Shown piece after piece: positions 51,834-60,923 of a stretch of DNA of 64,000 nt. Numbering within the stretch: the first letter of the stretch is position 1; each line of letters begins with the position of its first letter. The stretch comes from an uncultured Oscillospiraceae bacterium (GTDB lineage: Bacteria; Bacillota_A; Clostridia; Oscillospirales; Acutalibacteraceae). Location: assembly GCA_910589395.1 (NCBI GenBank), contig CAJUTL010000006.1, positions 36,118 to 100,117 of the forward strand, given 5' to 3'. The notes under the pieces were generated by a model. The model was not told where the DNA came from. It made no database searches and was given only the letters and a program-made list of their open reading frames with translations. A program made the position numbers and the translations under genes.

Positions 51834-53255
51834 GTGGACGAAGAAAAAAAGGCCTCTCAGGAAGAGCCTGAAAAGAAAAAGAAAAAACTGAGCTTGAATG
51901 GGATCTTTTATCACAACACCTTTGTTTTGATTTTCTCCTTTTGTGTGGCGTTGATTTCCTGGTTTGTATTGGCCGCCGGAAACGGAGACAGCAATCGTGT
52001 GATCACGGATGTGCCGATTTCCGTAAAGCTGTCTTCCGCCGCAGAGGAGGACGGCTTTCGGGTATTCAATATGTCCTATAATACGGCGGATCTGGAAATT
52101 TCTGGCAGCAGCCTGATCACCAATAAGCTGTCCGCCGCGGATTTTGAGGTATCCGTGAATTTGAACCTCACCTCTACAAAGCTGACCGGGAACACGCTGC
52201 AGAAAGCCACTGCCCGGGTCCGCACAGAAAAGAAAACGTCGATTTCTGACTACAATATTGTTTCCGTCAACCCCGAGGAGATCACCGTGGAGTATGACCG
52301 CTATAAGGAGGTCACCTTTCCCATAGAGCACGAGGAGATCAAATATAGCGCGGACGCCAGCTTCTATCCCGGCGCTCCTGTGTTTTCAGCGGAATCGGTG
52401 ACCATTGCCGGGCCGGAATCCTCCGTGAACAAGATCAGCCGGGCGGCGGTAAGCTATACGCTGGACAGCCCCTTAAAGGCAGACGCTTCCTTTACCTGCC
52501 CTGTGCGGCTGTACGATCAGAATAACCAGGAGATCAGCGATGTGTCCGCCATGTATTTGGAAATGGATGTGGATACGGTCGATGTGGTCATTCCGATCTT
52601 AGCGAAAAAGACGGTAACGCTTGTGGCCTCTACCGTGCATCAGCCTAAGGGCTTTTCCGACAGCCGGATCACAGTAAGCCCCGCTACGATCGACATTGCC
52701 GGTTCGGCGGAAGTGCTTGCGGGCATCAAGGAGATCCAACTGAATACGCCCATTGATTTCGCAGAGCTGGATCTTCAGCAGAAAAACACGTTTACCATGG
52801 ATATCCCCCTGCCCACCGGTATCAGAAATATCAGCGCGGTGGGAGAAAACGCGGTGAGCCAGGCAACGGTAACGGTGAATTTGAACGGCTTCCGGGACGC
52901 GGCTGTCACGGTGTACTCGGATAATTTCCAGATCTCCAACAAGCCGGTGGGGAAAGAAGTGACAATCAACACCCAGTCTTTGGAGGTGGCCTTGGTGGGC
53001 TCTGAAGCCCAGGTTTCCAAGCTGACAGGAGATTCTCTCTCTGTGCAGCTGAATCTGACAAATTTTGCTTCTCACACAGGCAGTGTTGAGGTGCCCGCCA
53101 CCATTTCCATTACCGGAAGCGGCTCTGACACCTGTTGGGTCTTGGGCAAATATACGGTGCTGGTTCAGATCACGGACAGAGCCTCTATGCAGGCCAATGC
53201 TCTGCCGGAGGACGTATCTTCTGAGGCGCCGCTTGTGGCAACGCCCCAGGAATAA
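51834..53255 (+). CDS. cdaR: YbbR/CdaR-type regulator of diadenylate cyclase
   Basis: 473-aa extracytoplasmic protein with a Lys-rich cytoplasmic start, one membrane helix (about 27-48, VLIFSFCVALISWFVLAAG) and about four YbbR beta domains (about 55-440). CdaR binds CdaA through the membrane and modulates its activity. GTG start with an AAAGGGGG site overlapping the end of cdaA. The usual downstream glmM is replaced by a DUF951 gene and prfA. Confidence 0.88.
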   Translation: MDEEKKASQEEPEKKKKKLSLNGIFYHNTFVLIFSFCVALISWFVLAAGNGDSNRVITDVPISVKLSSAAEEDGFRVFNMSYNTADLEISGSSLITNKLSAADFEVSVNLNLTSTKLTGNTLQKATARVRTEKKTSISDYNIVSVNPEEITVEYDRYKEVTFPIEHEEIKYSADASFYPGAPVFSAESVTIAGPESSVNKISRAAVSYTLDSPLKADASFTCPVRLYDQNNQEISDVSAMYLEMDVDTVDVVIPILAKKTVTLVASTVHQPKGFSDSRITVSPATIDIAGSAEVLAGIKEIQLNTPIDFAELDLQQKNTFTMDIPLPTGIRNISAVGENAVSQATVTVNLNGFRDAAVTVYSDNFQISNKPVGKEVTINTQSLEVALVGSEAQVSKLTGDSLSVQLNLTNFASHTGSVEVPATISITGSGSDTCWVLGKYTVLVQITDRASMQANALPEDVSSEAPLVATPQE

Positions 53256-53322
53256 ATAGCCCGGAAGAGATCTTCCGCAAGCTGATGCGGGAACTGTCCT
53301 GGGATACAAGGTGTATTTATCA

Positions 53323-53351
53323 GGTAAGGGAGGCGGCGCGCTTCCCTTACC
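53323..53351 (+). terminator. Hairpin after cdaR
   Basis: GGTAAGGGAG and a near-complementary CTTCCCTTACC form a stem with a GC-rich loop. No T-run follows, so it may be a stability hairpin rather than a true terminator. The rest of the cdaR-DUF951 gap (53256-53374) holds no visible gene. Confidence 0.4.
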
Positions 53352-53374
53352 CGATTTTATGAAGGAGGAGCTTT

Positions 53375-53569
53375 ATGGACGTTCGGGTAGGCGATATTCT
53401 TCGCATGAAAAAGCCGCACCCCTGCGGCAGCCTGGAGTTTTCCGTGCTGCGCTCCGGCATGGATTTTAAGATCAAATGCTGTAAGTGTGGGCGGGAGGTC
53501 ATGCTCCCCCGGCTGAAATGCGAAAAGAATATCAAAAAAATCATTCGGGAAGAGCTGGAAGAGCCATAG
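53375..53569 (+). CDS. DUF951 protein
   Basis: 64-aa protein with the family pattern MDVRVGDILRMKKPHPCGS, then DFKIKCCKCGREVMLPR. Four cysteines (C17 and the CCKC group) suggest a small Zn-ribbon-like or OB-like fold. DUF951 is near-universal in Firmicutes and often sits near translation or chromosome-partition genes. SD AAGGAGGAG precedes the ATG. The function is unknown; prfA follows 53 bp later. Confidence 0.9.
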   Translation: MDVRVGDILRMKKPHPCGSLEFSVLRSGMDFKIKCCKCGREVMLPRLKCEKNIKKIIREELEEP

Positions 53570-53622
53570 AGTCTCATGTGTGACAAGTAGATGAACTTTA
53601 CACAGAAAGAGGCTGAATTACC

Positions 53623-54696
53623 ATGTTTGAAAATTTACAGGTGTTTGAAAATCGGCTGGAAGAGCTGAACCTGAAGCTGTATGATCCGCAAACGGCGGCA
53701 AACCGTGAGCTCTATGCCGAGCTGATGAAGGAATATAAGGAACTGGAGCCCATTGTGGAAGCGTATCGGGAATACCGGCGCTGCGTTCAGGCTCTTACCG
53801 GCGCAAAAGAGCTTTTAGAGGAATCCTCAGACCGGGAGCTGCGAGAGCTGGCCCAGGCGGAGCTGAAGGAAAGCGAGGAACAGCTTTCGGAATGGGAAGA
53901 GCGCCTGAAGCTGCTGCTTTTGCCGAAGGACCCCAACGATGAAAAAAATGTGATCGTGGAAATCCGGGGCGGCACCGGAGGCGAGGAAGCCGCGCTTTTT
54001 GCCTATGATCTCTATCGCATGTATACCGCTTACGCGGAAAACCGGGGCTGGAAAACGGAGATCGTGGGCTTAAGCGAAACAGAGCTGGGCGGTTTTAAGG
54101 AGGTCAGCTTTCTCATTGACGGTGCGGGGGCTTATTCCCGGCTGAAGTTTGAAAGCGGAGCCCATCGGGTGCAGCGAGTGCCGGAAACGGAGACCCAGGG
54201 CCGCGTTCACACTTCCGCGGCCACTGTGGCGGTGCTGCCGGAAGCGGAGGAAGTAGAGGTGGAGATCGACCCCAAGGACTTACAGATCGATACCTTCCGC
54301 TCCAGCGGCGCAGGCGGCCAGCATATCAATAAAACCTCCTCCGCTATTCGCATTACCCACCTTCCCACCGGCATGGTGGTGGAGTGCCAGGACGAGAGAA
54401 GCCAGTATAAAAATAAGGACAAAGCCATGAAGGTGCTGCGTTCCCGGCTGCTTTCCCAGGAGCGGGAGAAGGCCAGCGCCCAGGTGGCGGAGGAGCGCAG
54501 AAGCCAGGTGGGAAGCGGAGACCGCTCCGAACGGATCCGCACCTATAATTTCCCTCAGTCCAGAGTGACTGATCACCGCATTGGCCTGACCCTTTACAAG
54601 CTGGAAGAGATCATGGCGGGAGAACTGGATCAGCTGATCGATCCCCTGATCGCCGCCGACCGAGCCGCACAGCTGGAGGCTGAGGGGAACGGTTAG
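53623..54696 (+). CDS. prfA: Peptide chain release factor 1
   Basis: 357-aa class I release factor for UAA/UAG stop codons. The GGQ motif that triggers peptide release is in GAGGQHINKTSSA (about 230). The codon-recognition domain has RVPETETQGRVHTSAATVAV, whose flanking sequence matches RF1 rather than RF2. Normal length. No prmC methyltransferase gene follows; a TsaC-CoaE fusion gene comes next after a repeat. Confidence 0.95.
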   Translation: MFENLQVFENRLEELNLKLYDPQTAANRELYAELMKEYKELEPIVEAYREYRRCVQALTGAKELLEESSDRELRELAQAELKESEEQLSEWEERLKLLLLPKDPNDEKNVIVEIRGGTGGEEAALFAYDLYRMYTAYAENRGWKTEIVGLSETELGGFKEVSFLIDGAGAYSRLKFESGAHRVQRVPETETQGRVHTSAATVAVLPEAEEVEVEIDPKDLQIDTFRSSGAGGQHINKTSSAIRITHLPTGMVVECQDERSQYKNKDKAMKVLRSRLLSQEREKASAQVAEERRSQVGSGDRSERIRTYNFPQSRVTDHRIGLTLYKLEEIMAGELDQLIDPLIAADRAAQLEAEGNG

Positions 54697-54699
54697 ACG

Positions 54700-55040
54700 A
54701 TGAGGAAATTAGGAATGAGCAATGAGGAAGGGCACAAGCGTTGTACCCAACGCTCGATAAATTGGAATTTAGTGCGATAAGCGAAAGCCTTCCCTTGCTT
54801 GCAAGGGAAGGGGGACCGCCGATAGGCGGTGGAAAGGATAGTCACACGCAGAAAGCAGGATAGAATCGCCAGCTTCAATCCCCTCAGTCAGCCTTCGGCT
54901 GACAGCTCCCCTTACTCGCGCAAGTGGAGCCTAAGGGCGCTAAACTATAATTTAGCAATTATTTACCAGGTTTCCCCTATCATTGCTAATTGCTCATTCC
55001 TCATTGCTCATTATATCTGCCGTCCAGCATCCAGAATCCC
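54700..55040. repeat. Repeat region with family B copy
   Basis: No gene. The family B copy (54788-54931) nearly repeats the one at 47-193, including GGGGACCGCCGATAGGCGGT and GGATAGTCACACGCAGAAAG. AATGAGCAATGAGGAA runs flank it on both sides (54712-54735 and 54980-55015). Confidence 0.82.
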
Positions 55041-55051
55041 GGAGCGTGCCT

Positions 55052-56677
55052 ATGGATACATTACTTTTCAATGGAGAACATAAAAATGAGATAGCACGTG
55101 CCGGAGAGCTTCTTCGGGGCGGCGAGGTGGTGGGGATCCCTACCGAAACGGTTTACGGACTGGCTGCCGATGCCTTGGACCAGAAAGCGGTGAAAAAAAT
55201 TTTTGCCGCCAAGGGAAGGCCGGTGGATAATCCACTGATCGTGCATATTGTGGAGTTTTCTCAATGGGCGCCTCTAGTCCGGAAAATCCCGGAAGCAGCT
55301 TTACGGCTGGCAGAGCGCTTTTGGCCCGGGCCGCTGACGATCATTTTGGAAAAATCCGACCTGATCCCCATGGAAACCAGCGGCGGGCTTTCCACCGTTG
55401 GGGTGCGGTTTCCCGCTCACCCGGTTGCCCAGGCGGTGATCCGGGCGGCTGGCGTCCCGCTGGCGGCGCCCTCCGCCAATCGCTCCGGTAGGCCCAGCCC
55501 CACCACCTTTCCTCATTTGCGGGAAGAGATGGAGGGCCGGGTGGCGGCGCTGGTGGACGGCGGAGATTGCCAGGTAGGGGTGGAATCCACCGTGATCACC
55601 CTTGCGGGGGAACGCCCGAAATTGCTGCGTCCGGGTGGTGTTACCCTCGCACAGCTGGAGAGCGTTTTAGGTAAGGTAGAGGTAGACCCCGCAGTGCTCC
55701 ATCAGCTGCGGGAAGGGGCTGTGGCCGCCTCTCCTGGCATGAAATACAAGCACTATGCGCCCAGGGCGGAGGTCACGCTGGTAGATGCCTCCCCGGAAGA
55801 ATACTCAAGTTATGTAAACCAGCAGACGGACTGCCATGCTCTTTGCCTGGAAGAGGATCTTCCCTTTTTACGGGGGCCTTCCCTTTGTTTCGGCAGCAGA
55901 TATGACGGCAAGGAGCAGGCCAGGCTTCTGTTTTCCCGGCTTTCTCAGCTGGATGAGCTGGGCGTGAAGCATGTCTATGCGCACATGCCCTCTAAACGTG
56001 GGATCGGCCTGGCGGTGTATAACCGGTTGATCCGCGCGGCGGGGTTTTCCGTGATCAATCCGGAATCCCACTATGTGGTAGGACTTACCGGCCCCAGCGG
56101 CGCGGGAAAATCTACGGTAGGAGAGCTTTTGCGGCAGGCCGGCTGGGCCGTGATCGATTGCGACGCCCTTACCCGCAGCCCGGAGGTGTATGACAGGGAG
56201 TGCGTCGGCGCCCTTCAAGCGGCTTTTGGGGAGGACGTTGCTCCCCAGGGCGAGCTTGATCGCGGAAAACTTGCCGGGCGCGCCTTTGCCACCCCGGAAG
56301 GGAAGCGGAGCCTGGAAGAGATCACCTTCCCCAGGATCCTGGCCGCCGTGCGAAAGGCCATTGAGCAGGCCTTTGTCCAGGGAAAGCAGATCGTCGCTCT
56401 GGACGCTCCCACGCTGTTTGAGGCCGGGCTGGACGCGGCTTGTGCCCGAATTTTAACTGTCACCGCTCCGAAGGAGGAGCGGCTTCTTCGGATCCGGTGG
56501 CGGGACGGCATTTCCGAAGAGGAAGCCCTGCTGCGGCTTTCCGCCCAGCGGGAGGAAGCTTTTTATACAGATCGGGCGGATCATGTGATTGAAAACCGGG
56601 CGGAGGCGAACCTTGCGGAAGCCCTTGTCCCCGTTTTGCGGGAATTGCGGATCGAGAACGGAGGAGCTTGCTCATGA
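55052..56677 (+). CDS. TsaC/Sua5 - dephospho-CoA kinase fusion
   Basis: 541-aa two-domain protein. Residues about 1-335 are a Sua5-type threonylcarbamoyl-AMP synthase: YrdC domain with GIPTETVYGLAADAL, KGRPVDNPLI, GVRFPAHPVA and SANRSGRPSPT, then a Sua5 extension after KHYAPRA. It starts tRNA t6A synthesis. Residues about 343-541 are CoaE: P-loop GLTGPSGAGKSTVGELL, VIDCDALTR and the LID-like IRWRDGISEEEAL segment; it completes CoA synthesis. The frame is continuous and the linker (INPESHY) is short. ATG at 55052 follows CCGGAG. The 3' end overlaps the transglycosylase gene by 4 nt. Confidence 0.9.
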   Translation: MDTLLFNGEHKNEIARAGELLRGGEVVGIPTETVYGLAADALDQKAVKKIFAAKGRPVDNPLIVHIVEFSQWAPLVRKIPEAALRLAERFWPGPLTIILEKSDLIPMETSGGLSTVGVRFPAHPVAQAVIRAAGVPLAAPSANRSGRPSPTTFPHLREEMEGRVAALVDGGDCQVGVESTVITLAGERPKLLRPGGVTLAQLESVLGKVEVDPAVLHQLREGAVAASPGMKYKHYAPRAEVTLVDASPEEYSSYVNQQTDCHALCLEEDLPFLRGPSLCFGSRYDGKEQARLLFSRLSQLDELGVKHVYAHMPSKRGIGLAVYNRLIRAAGFSVINPESHYVVGLTGPSGAGKSTVGELLRQAGWAVIDCDALTRSPEVYDRECVGALQAAFGEDVAPQGELDRGKLAGRAFATPEGKRSLEEITFPRILAAVRKAIEQAFVQGKQIVALDAPTLFEAGLDAACARILTVTAPKEERLLRIRWRDGISEEEALLRLSAQREEAFYTDRADHVIENRAEANLAEALVPVLRELRIENGGACS

Positions 56678-57234
56678 GAAAAGGAGGCCTTGCGCTTACC
56701 GCCGTCTTGCTGGTGGTGGCGCTTTTGGGAATTTTCGCCGGGCCGTCTCTGGTAAAAACCGGCTGGAGATTGCTGTACCCCCGGCCCTATGAAGAGCTGG
56801 TAGGGCGGGAAGCACGGGAGTTTTCTTTGAATCAGAGCCTGATCTACGCGGTGATGCGGACGGAAAGCGGCTTTGAATCAGACGCGGAATCCCACGCCGG
56901 GGCAAAGGGACTGATGCAGCTGACCCCCGCCACCTTTCAGTGGATTTCTTCCCTCTATCCCCCGGAAAACGGCGGAGAAGACGTGCTGGATCCGGAAGAT
57001 AATATCCACTGCGGCTGTGCCCTGCTTCGGCTGCTTTTGGACCAGTACGGCAGTCTGGACGTGGCCCTGTGCGCCTACAACGCCGGCATGGGAAATGTGG
57101 CAAGCTGGCTGGAACAGGAAAAATATTCCAGCGACGGCGAAAGCCTGCACACCATTCCTTACCCGGAAACGGACAGCTATGTAAAAAAAGTAAAAAAGGC
57201 CATGGAAAACTATGAAAAACTGTACGGGGAATAG
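56674..57234 (+). CDS. Membrane-anchored lytic transglycosylase (Slt)
   Basis: 186-aa enzyme that cleaves the peptidoglycan glycan strand between MurNAc and GlcNAc, leaving 1,6-anhydro ends. N-terminal signal-anchor (about 6-24), then the Slt domain: catalytic Glu64 in YAVMRTESGF, AGAKGLMQLTPATF, and the YNAG motif in ALCAYNAGMGNV. ATG overlaps the stop of the fusion gene (ATGA). Fits the size of Firmicutes single-domain SLTs used in growth or sporulation. Confidence 0.9.
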   Translation: MRKGGLALTAVLLVVALLGIFAGPSLVKTGWRLLYPRPYEELVGREAREFSLNQSLIYAVMRTESGFESDAESHAGAKGLMQLTPATFQWISSLYPPENGGEDVLDPEDNIHCGCALLRLLLDQYGSLDVALCAYNAGMGNVASWLEQEKYSSDGESLHTIPYPETDSYVKKVKKAMENYEKLYGE

Positions 57235-57610
57235 TTGTTAGTTGGGAGTTGTTAGTTGTTAGAGAAGGGCAAAGCGCAATTTGCGCTCCGGGCAATGAGC
57301 AATTTAAGGACAAAGTTTGCTAAATTGGAATTTGGCGGCGAACCGCTTACTTTCTATCTGTCATTCTGAACGAAGTGAAGAATCTCGTCCTTTGCCCTGG
57401 AATTAAGGGCGAGATTCTTCGTCAAGAAAGCTATCGCTTTCTGCGTTCCTCAGAATGATAAAAGAAAGGATTTGCCCTTTTCTAACGACTAACAGCTACC
57501 GACTAGTTCGCTAAACTATAATTTATTACTCTACCCTTGCCCTTCATTGCTCATTGCTAATTGCTAATTTCTCATTGCCCTTTCTAACAACTAACAACTA
57601 ACAACTACAA
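57235..57610. repeat. Repeat region with family A copy
   Basis: No gene. A family A copy (57359-57461) is flanked by TTAGTTGGGAGTTGTTAG runs (57236-57262) on the left and ATTGCTCATTGCTAATTGC, then ACAACTAACAACTAACAAC, on the right. Confidence 0.8.
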
Positions 57611-57624
57611 AGGGGGGGATCTTC

Positions 57625-60324
57625 ATGCGCCGCGGCGAACAGGCTGAGAAAAACGGCACGGCTTTTTTGAACCGGCCGGGCATTTTGCTGCCCAAGCCCA
57701 CGTTTCTTTCCTCTTTCTTTTTTTATGCGGTGCTGCTGTTCGTGGCATGGCTCAGTGCCTTTGGGTGCTTTTATACGGCCTTTCAGATCCAGCTGGACTG
57801 GCCGCCGCTGGTGTTTGCCGCCGTTAGCTTTGGCCTGCTGTGCGGCGCGCAGTTTCTGATGGAACGCCACAGGTGGGTGTTTCCTCTTATCACGGCCGGG
57901 CTGGGCGGCTTTGCCCTGTGGCGGAATTTCGAGGAAGCCGCCCAGGGCTTTCGCCTGACTGTCAACGCCGTATCGGAGGCCTATTCCCTGAAGCTTCGGC
58001 TGGAGCCGCCTCTCCCCACTCTTTCCACGGTTCCTTCTACCTCTTTAGGACAGCTGGCAAGCCGCAATACCTTCGCCGTTTTTCTTTCCTTTCTTTTCCT
58101 CTGGCTTCTTTCCTGGCTGCTTGTTCGGCACAAAAGCGTCTTGGGTGCCTTCTGCCTGACCGGTCTTTTTCTGCTGCTTCCCCTTTCCTTTTCCATTGTG
58201 CCGGAGGAGTGGGCCTTCGGTTTGCTGCTGGTGTTCTGGGCGTTCCTGCTGCTGGCAGCCCCCTCTATGCGGCAGCGCCGTCAACTGATAGAAACGGGAG
58301 ATTCCTTTCATTCCTCGGGGGATATGTTTTTTCGCCCCGCTTCTTTGGCACTGCTGCCTGTGCTGGCGCTCTGCTTGATTGTTCTCTATCGCCTCTTCCC
58401 ACCGGAAACCTACAGCCGCCCGCAGTTTATCACCGATCTCCGCTCCGGACTGACAGAAAGCCTGGGAATCTCCTCCTCTTTCCACAGCGGTACGCAAAAC
58501 ACCGACCGGGTAGACTTTTCCGCCCTTGGCAGCAGACGCTATACCGGAAAAACCGCTTTGCAGGTTCAATACGAATGGCAAAACGGCGCGTCGAAGGCAG
58601 AGATTTCCCTGTCCTCTCCCACTGGGCAGAAGGATTACCTGAAAAGCTTTGTGGGCAGCGTATACACAGGCACAAGTTGGGAGCATCTTTCCCGGGAGGA
58701 CACGGAGCTGGTCAATGAGATCTGGGAAGCGCAGCCGGCCCAAACGCTGTCGTCCTCCCTTCTGCTTGCCATGCCCATGGAAAGCGACCCCCGTTTTTCC
58801 TATCTGCTTTCTGTTCGCAAGCTGGAGGGAAACACACAGGCCGTTTACGCGCCCTATGGCCTGTACGCTCCGGACGGCCCGCCGAAGGACACCAAGTATC
58901 AGGACGATGGATTTTTGCAGTCCTCCCATATTCTAGGGGGCGTAAAAGAACACCGCTTTTCCGCTGTGGCGCTTCCCAGCTGGAAATACGCGGCAGGGTA
59001 CGCAGAGCGATTTACGCAAAATTTCAGCACAGCCACAAACCGGCTGTTGGACGAAGAACGCGCTTCAGAGCTGCAAGCCGCTTTGGCTGAGGATTTTGAA
59101 GAGAAAAATCGCAGCGGACTTCCCTACCCGAACTGGGATCGGTGGAAAGCGCCGGAATGGGCGAAGAGGCTTTTGGAAACATATTCCGGCTCAGCTTTAA
59201 GCCCTTTGATAAATTCCAATCCTCCTTTTACCGGCGCAGAGCTGGTGGAGCCCTTGGAAAGCTACACAGAATTTGTATATCAAACTTACACCCGGCTTCC
59301 CGACAGCGCACGGGAATTTGCCGAGGCGTTTCTCACGGAAAATCGGCTTCCCTCCCTCAACGCAATTGGCCGCCAAGCCTATATCCAGCGGCTTCAGGCC
59401 CTTCTGGCGGAGCGGTGCACCTATACCCTCACCCCGCCTGCCCTGCCCCAGGGACAGGATTTTGTGGAATATTTTCTCACTGAAAGTCACAGCGGCTATT
59501 GCGTGCATTTTGCCACCGCGGCTGTGGTGTTGCTGCGCACGGCTGGAATCCCGGCGCGTTACGCCGAAGGCTACTGTGTGCCCTCCGGCACAGATGGCCG
59601 CTGGGTCAACGTACCGGATTATAATGCCCACGCCTGGGTGGAGGTATACTGGGGCGATATGGGCTGGCTGCCGGTAGAGATGACGCCTCCGGGGCCCATG
59701 GTTCCCGCTGCATATGCTAACGCTATTGGGCCCGGAGAAGATGAAATGATTTCTCCCTCTCCCACTCCGGACGGAACTCTTTCCTCCGCTGTTTCTTCTC
59801 AGCCGGAGTCCAGCGCCATTCCGGAAATGTCCCCTTCCCCGGCACCTTCCGCTTCTCCCACTCCCGCAGGATCTCAGGAAGAAACTGCTTCCTCCACCGG
59901 GCCAAATGCTTCCTCTTCACCGGGCATTGCCCTGGCTTCTTCAGGCCGTCTGACCCTTTGGGGGCTGCTTTTCATCGCCTTCTGCCTGGCTCTTCCCTTC
60001 CTGCTTCTCTGGGTATTTCGGCTATTCCGCCTGTTTCAAAGGAAAAAGCAATTCCGCCAGAGGAACCGCAACAAAGCGGCTCTTTGCGTTTACGCCCATC
60101 TCCTGCGGCTGTATCGGGCAAACACTGCCCTTCCCGGCGATGGCATCGATCCCCCGGAGGAACTGACCCAGCTTGCGCTGAAGGCCCGGTTCAGCGATCA
60201 CACCCTCACCCGCCAGGAGCTTTCTCAGCTCACCGATCAGGCCGAGCTTCTGGAAAAGAAGCTTGCGGCGGATCTTCCCAAATGGGAGCGCCTGCGGTGC
60301 AAATATCTGCTGGCGCTGTTCTGA
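57625..60324 (+). CDS. TgpA-like transglutaminase-domain membrane protein
   Basis: 899-aa multi-pass protein. Six to seven N-terminal helices (about 30-250) precede an extracytoplasmic region with a transglutaminase-like core (about 590-690): Cys in SHSGYCVHFATAA (about 624), His in YNAHAWVEVY (about 670), and the third position in LPVEMTPP, where Glu stands for the usual Asp, as in many Firmicutes homologues. A Ser/Pro/Thr-rich linker (about 710-775), one more helix (about 780-800) and a cytoplasmic helical tail follow. Typically grouped with DUF58 and MoxR genes, here encoded in the opposite direction 600 bp away. SD GGGGGGATC precedes the ATG. Confidence 0.85.
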   Translation: MRRGEQAEKNGTAFLNRPGILLPKPTFLSSFFFYAVLLFVAWLSAFGCFYTAFQIQLDWPPLVFAAVSFGLLCGAQFLMERHRWVFPLITAGLGGFALWRNFEEAAQGFRLTVNAVSEAYSLKLRLEPPLPTLSTVPSTSLGQLASRNTFAVFLSFLFLWLLSWLLVRHKSVLGAFCLTGLFLLLPLSFSIVPEEWAFGLLLVFWAFLLLAAPSMRQRRQLIETGDSFHSSGDMFFRPASLALLPVLALCLIVLYRLFPPETYSRPQFITDLRSGLTESLGISSSFHSGTQNTDRVDFSALGSRRYTGKTALQVQYEWQNGASKAEISLSSPTGQKDYLKSFVGSVYTGTSWEHLSREDTELVNEIWEAQPAQTLSSSLLLAMPMESDPRFSYLLSVRKLEGNTQAVYAPYGLYAPDGPPKDTKYQDDGFLQSSHILGGVKEHRFSAVALPSWKYAAGYAERFTQNFSTATNRLLDEERASELQAALAEDFEEKNRSGLPYPNWDRWKAPEWAKRLLETYSGSALSPLINSNPPFTGAELVEPLESYTEFVYQTYTRLPDSAREFAEAFLTENRLPSLNAIGRQAYIQRLQALLAERCTYTLTPPALPQGQDFVEYFLTESHSGYCVHFATAAVVLLRTAGIPARYAEGYCVPSGTDGRWVNVPDYNAHAWVEVYWGDMGWLPVEMTPPGPMVPAAYANAIGPGEDEMISPSPTPDGTLSSAVSSQPESSAIPEMSPSPAPSASPTPAGSQEETASSTGPNASSSPGIALASSGRLTLWGLLFIAFCLALPFLLLWVFRLFRLFQRKKQFRQRNRNKAALCVYAHLLRLYRANTALPGDGIDPPEELTQLALKARFSDHTLTRQELSQLTDQAELLEKKLAADLPKWERLRCKYLLALF

Positions 60325-60915
60325 ATCATAGTGGTTGTACCATAAGAACAAGGTCTCCTCCGTTGTCACGATTGAACCAAAAGCCAAGTACGTCTGGCTT
60401 GCCTGGAGGAGCTTTCTCTTAATTTCCTAAAGTAAATGGACAAAGAACGAGATCCTTTATTCAGTTCCCTTTTGTCATTCTGAGCCGTAGGTGAAGAATC
60501 TCGCCCTTAAGCCTCTGGGTAAAAAGCAAAGGGCAAGATCCTTCACCGAGAAAGCAAGGTTCTCCTTGCTTTTTGTTCAGTAATGACAGGTAGGAAATAA
60601 ACGGATAAATGGCAAATTATAGTTTAGCGAACTAGTTGGTAGCTGTCAGCTGTTAGTCGTTAGAGAAGGGCAAGTCCTCTCTTTTGTCATTCTGAGGAAC
60701 GCAGAAAGCTATAGCTTTCTTGACGAAGAATCTCGACCTTAATTCCAGAGCAAAAGGACAAAGGACGAGATTCTTCACTTCGTTCAGAATGACAGAATAG
60801 AAAGTAAGCGGTTCGCCGCCAAATTCCAATTTACCGAAGCTATGCCCTTGATCCTTAAATAATTGCTCATTGCTCAATTAGTATACGGCCCTTCCACTCT
60901 CCAGCATCCGGGATC
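60325..60915. repeat. Repeat region with two family A copies
   Basis: No gene. A copies lie at 60473-60590 (long form) and 60685-60795. A hairpin AAGCCAAGTACGTCTGGCTT (60382-60401), framed by GTCTCCTCC and GGAGGAGC, lies just past the transglutaminase stop and may end its transcript. Confidence 0.8.
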
Positions 60916-60923
60916 TAAGCTTC

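Noticed and set aside
57236..57605. Possible CRISPR array from repeated AACTAACAACTAACA and ATTGCTCATT units
   Set aside because: Units are short, directly abutting and lack spacers; no cas genes are in the window. They are simple intergenic repeats.
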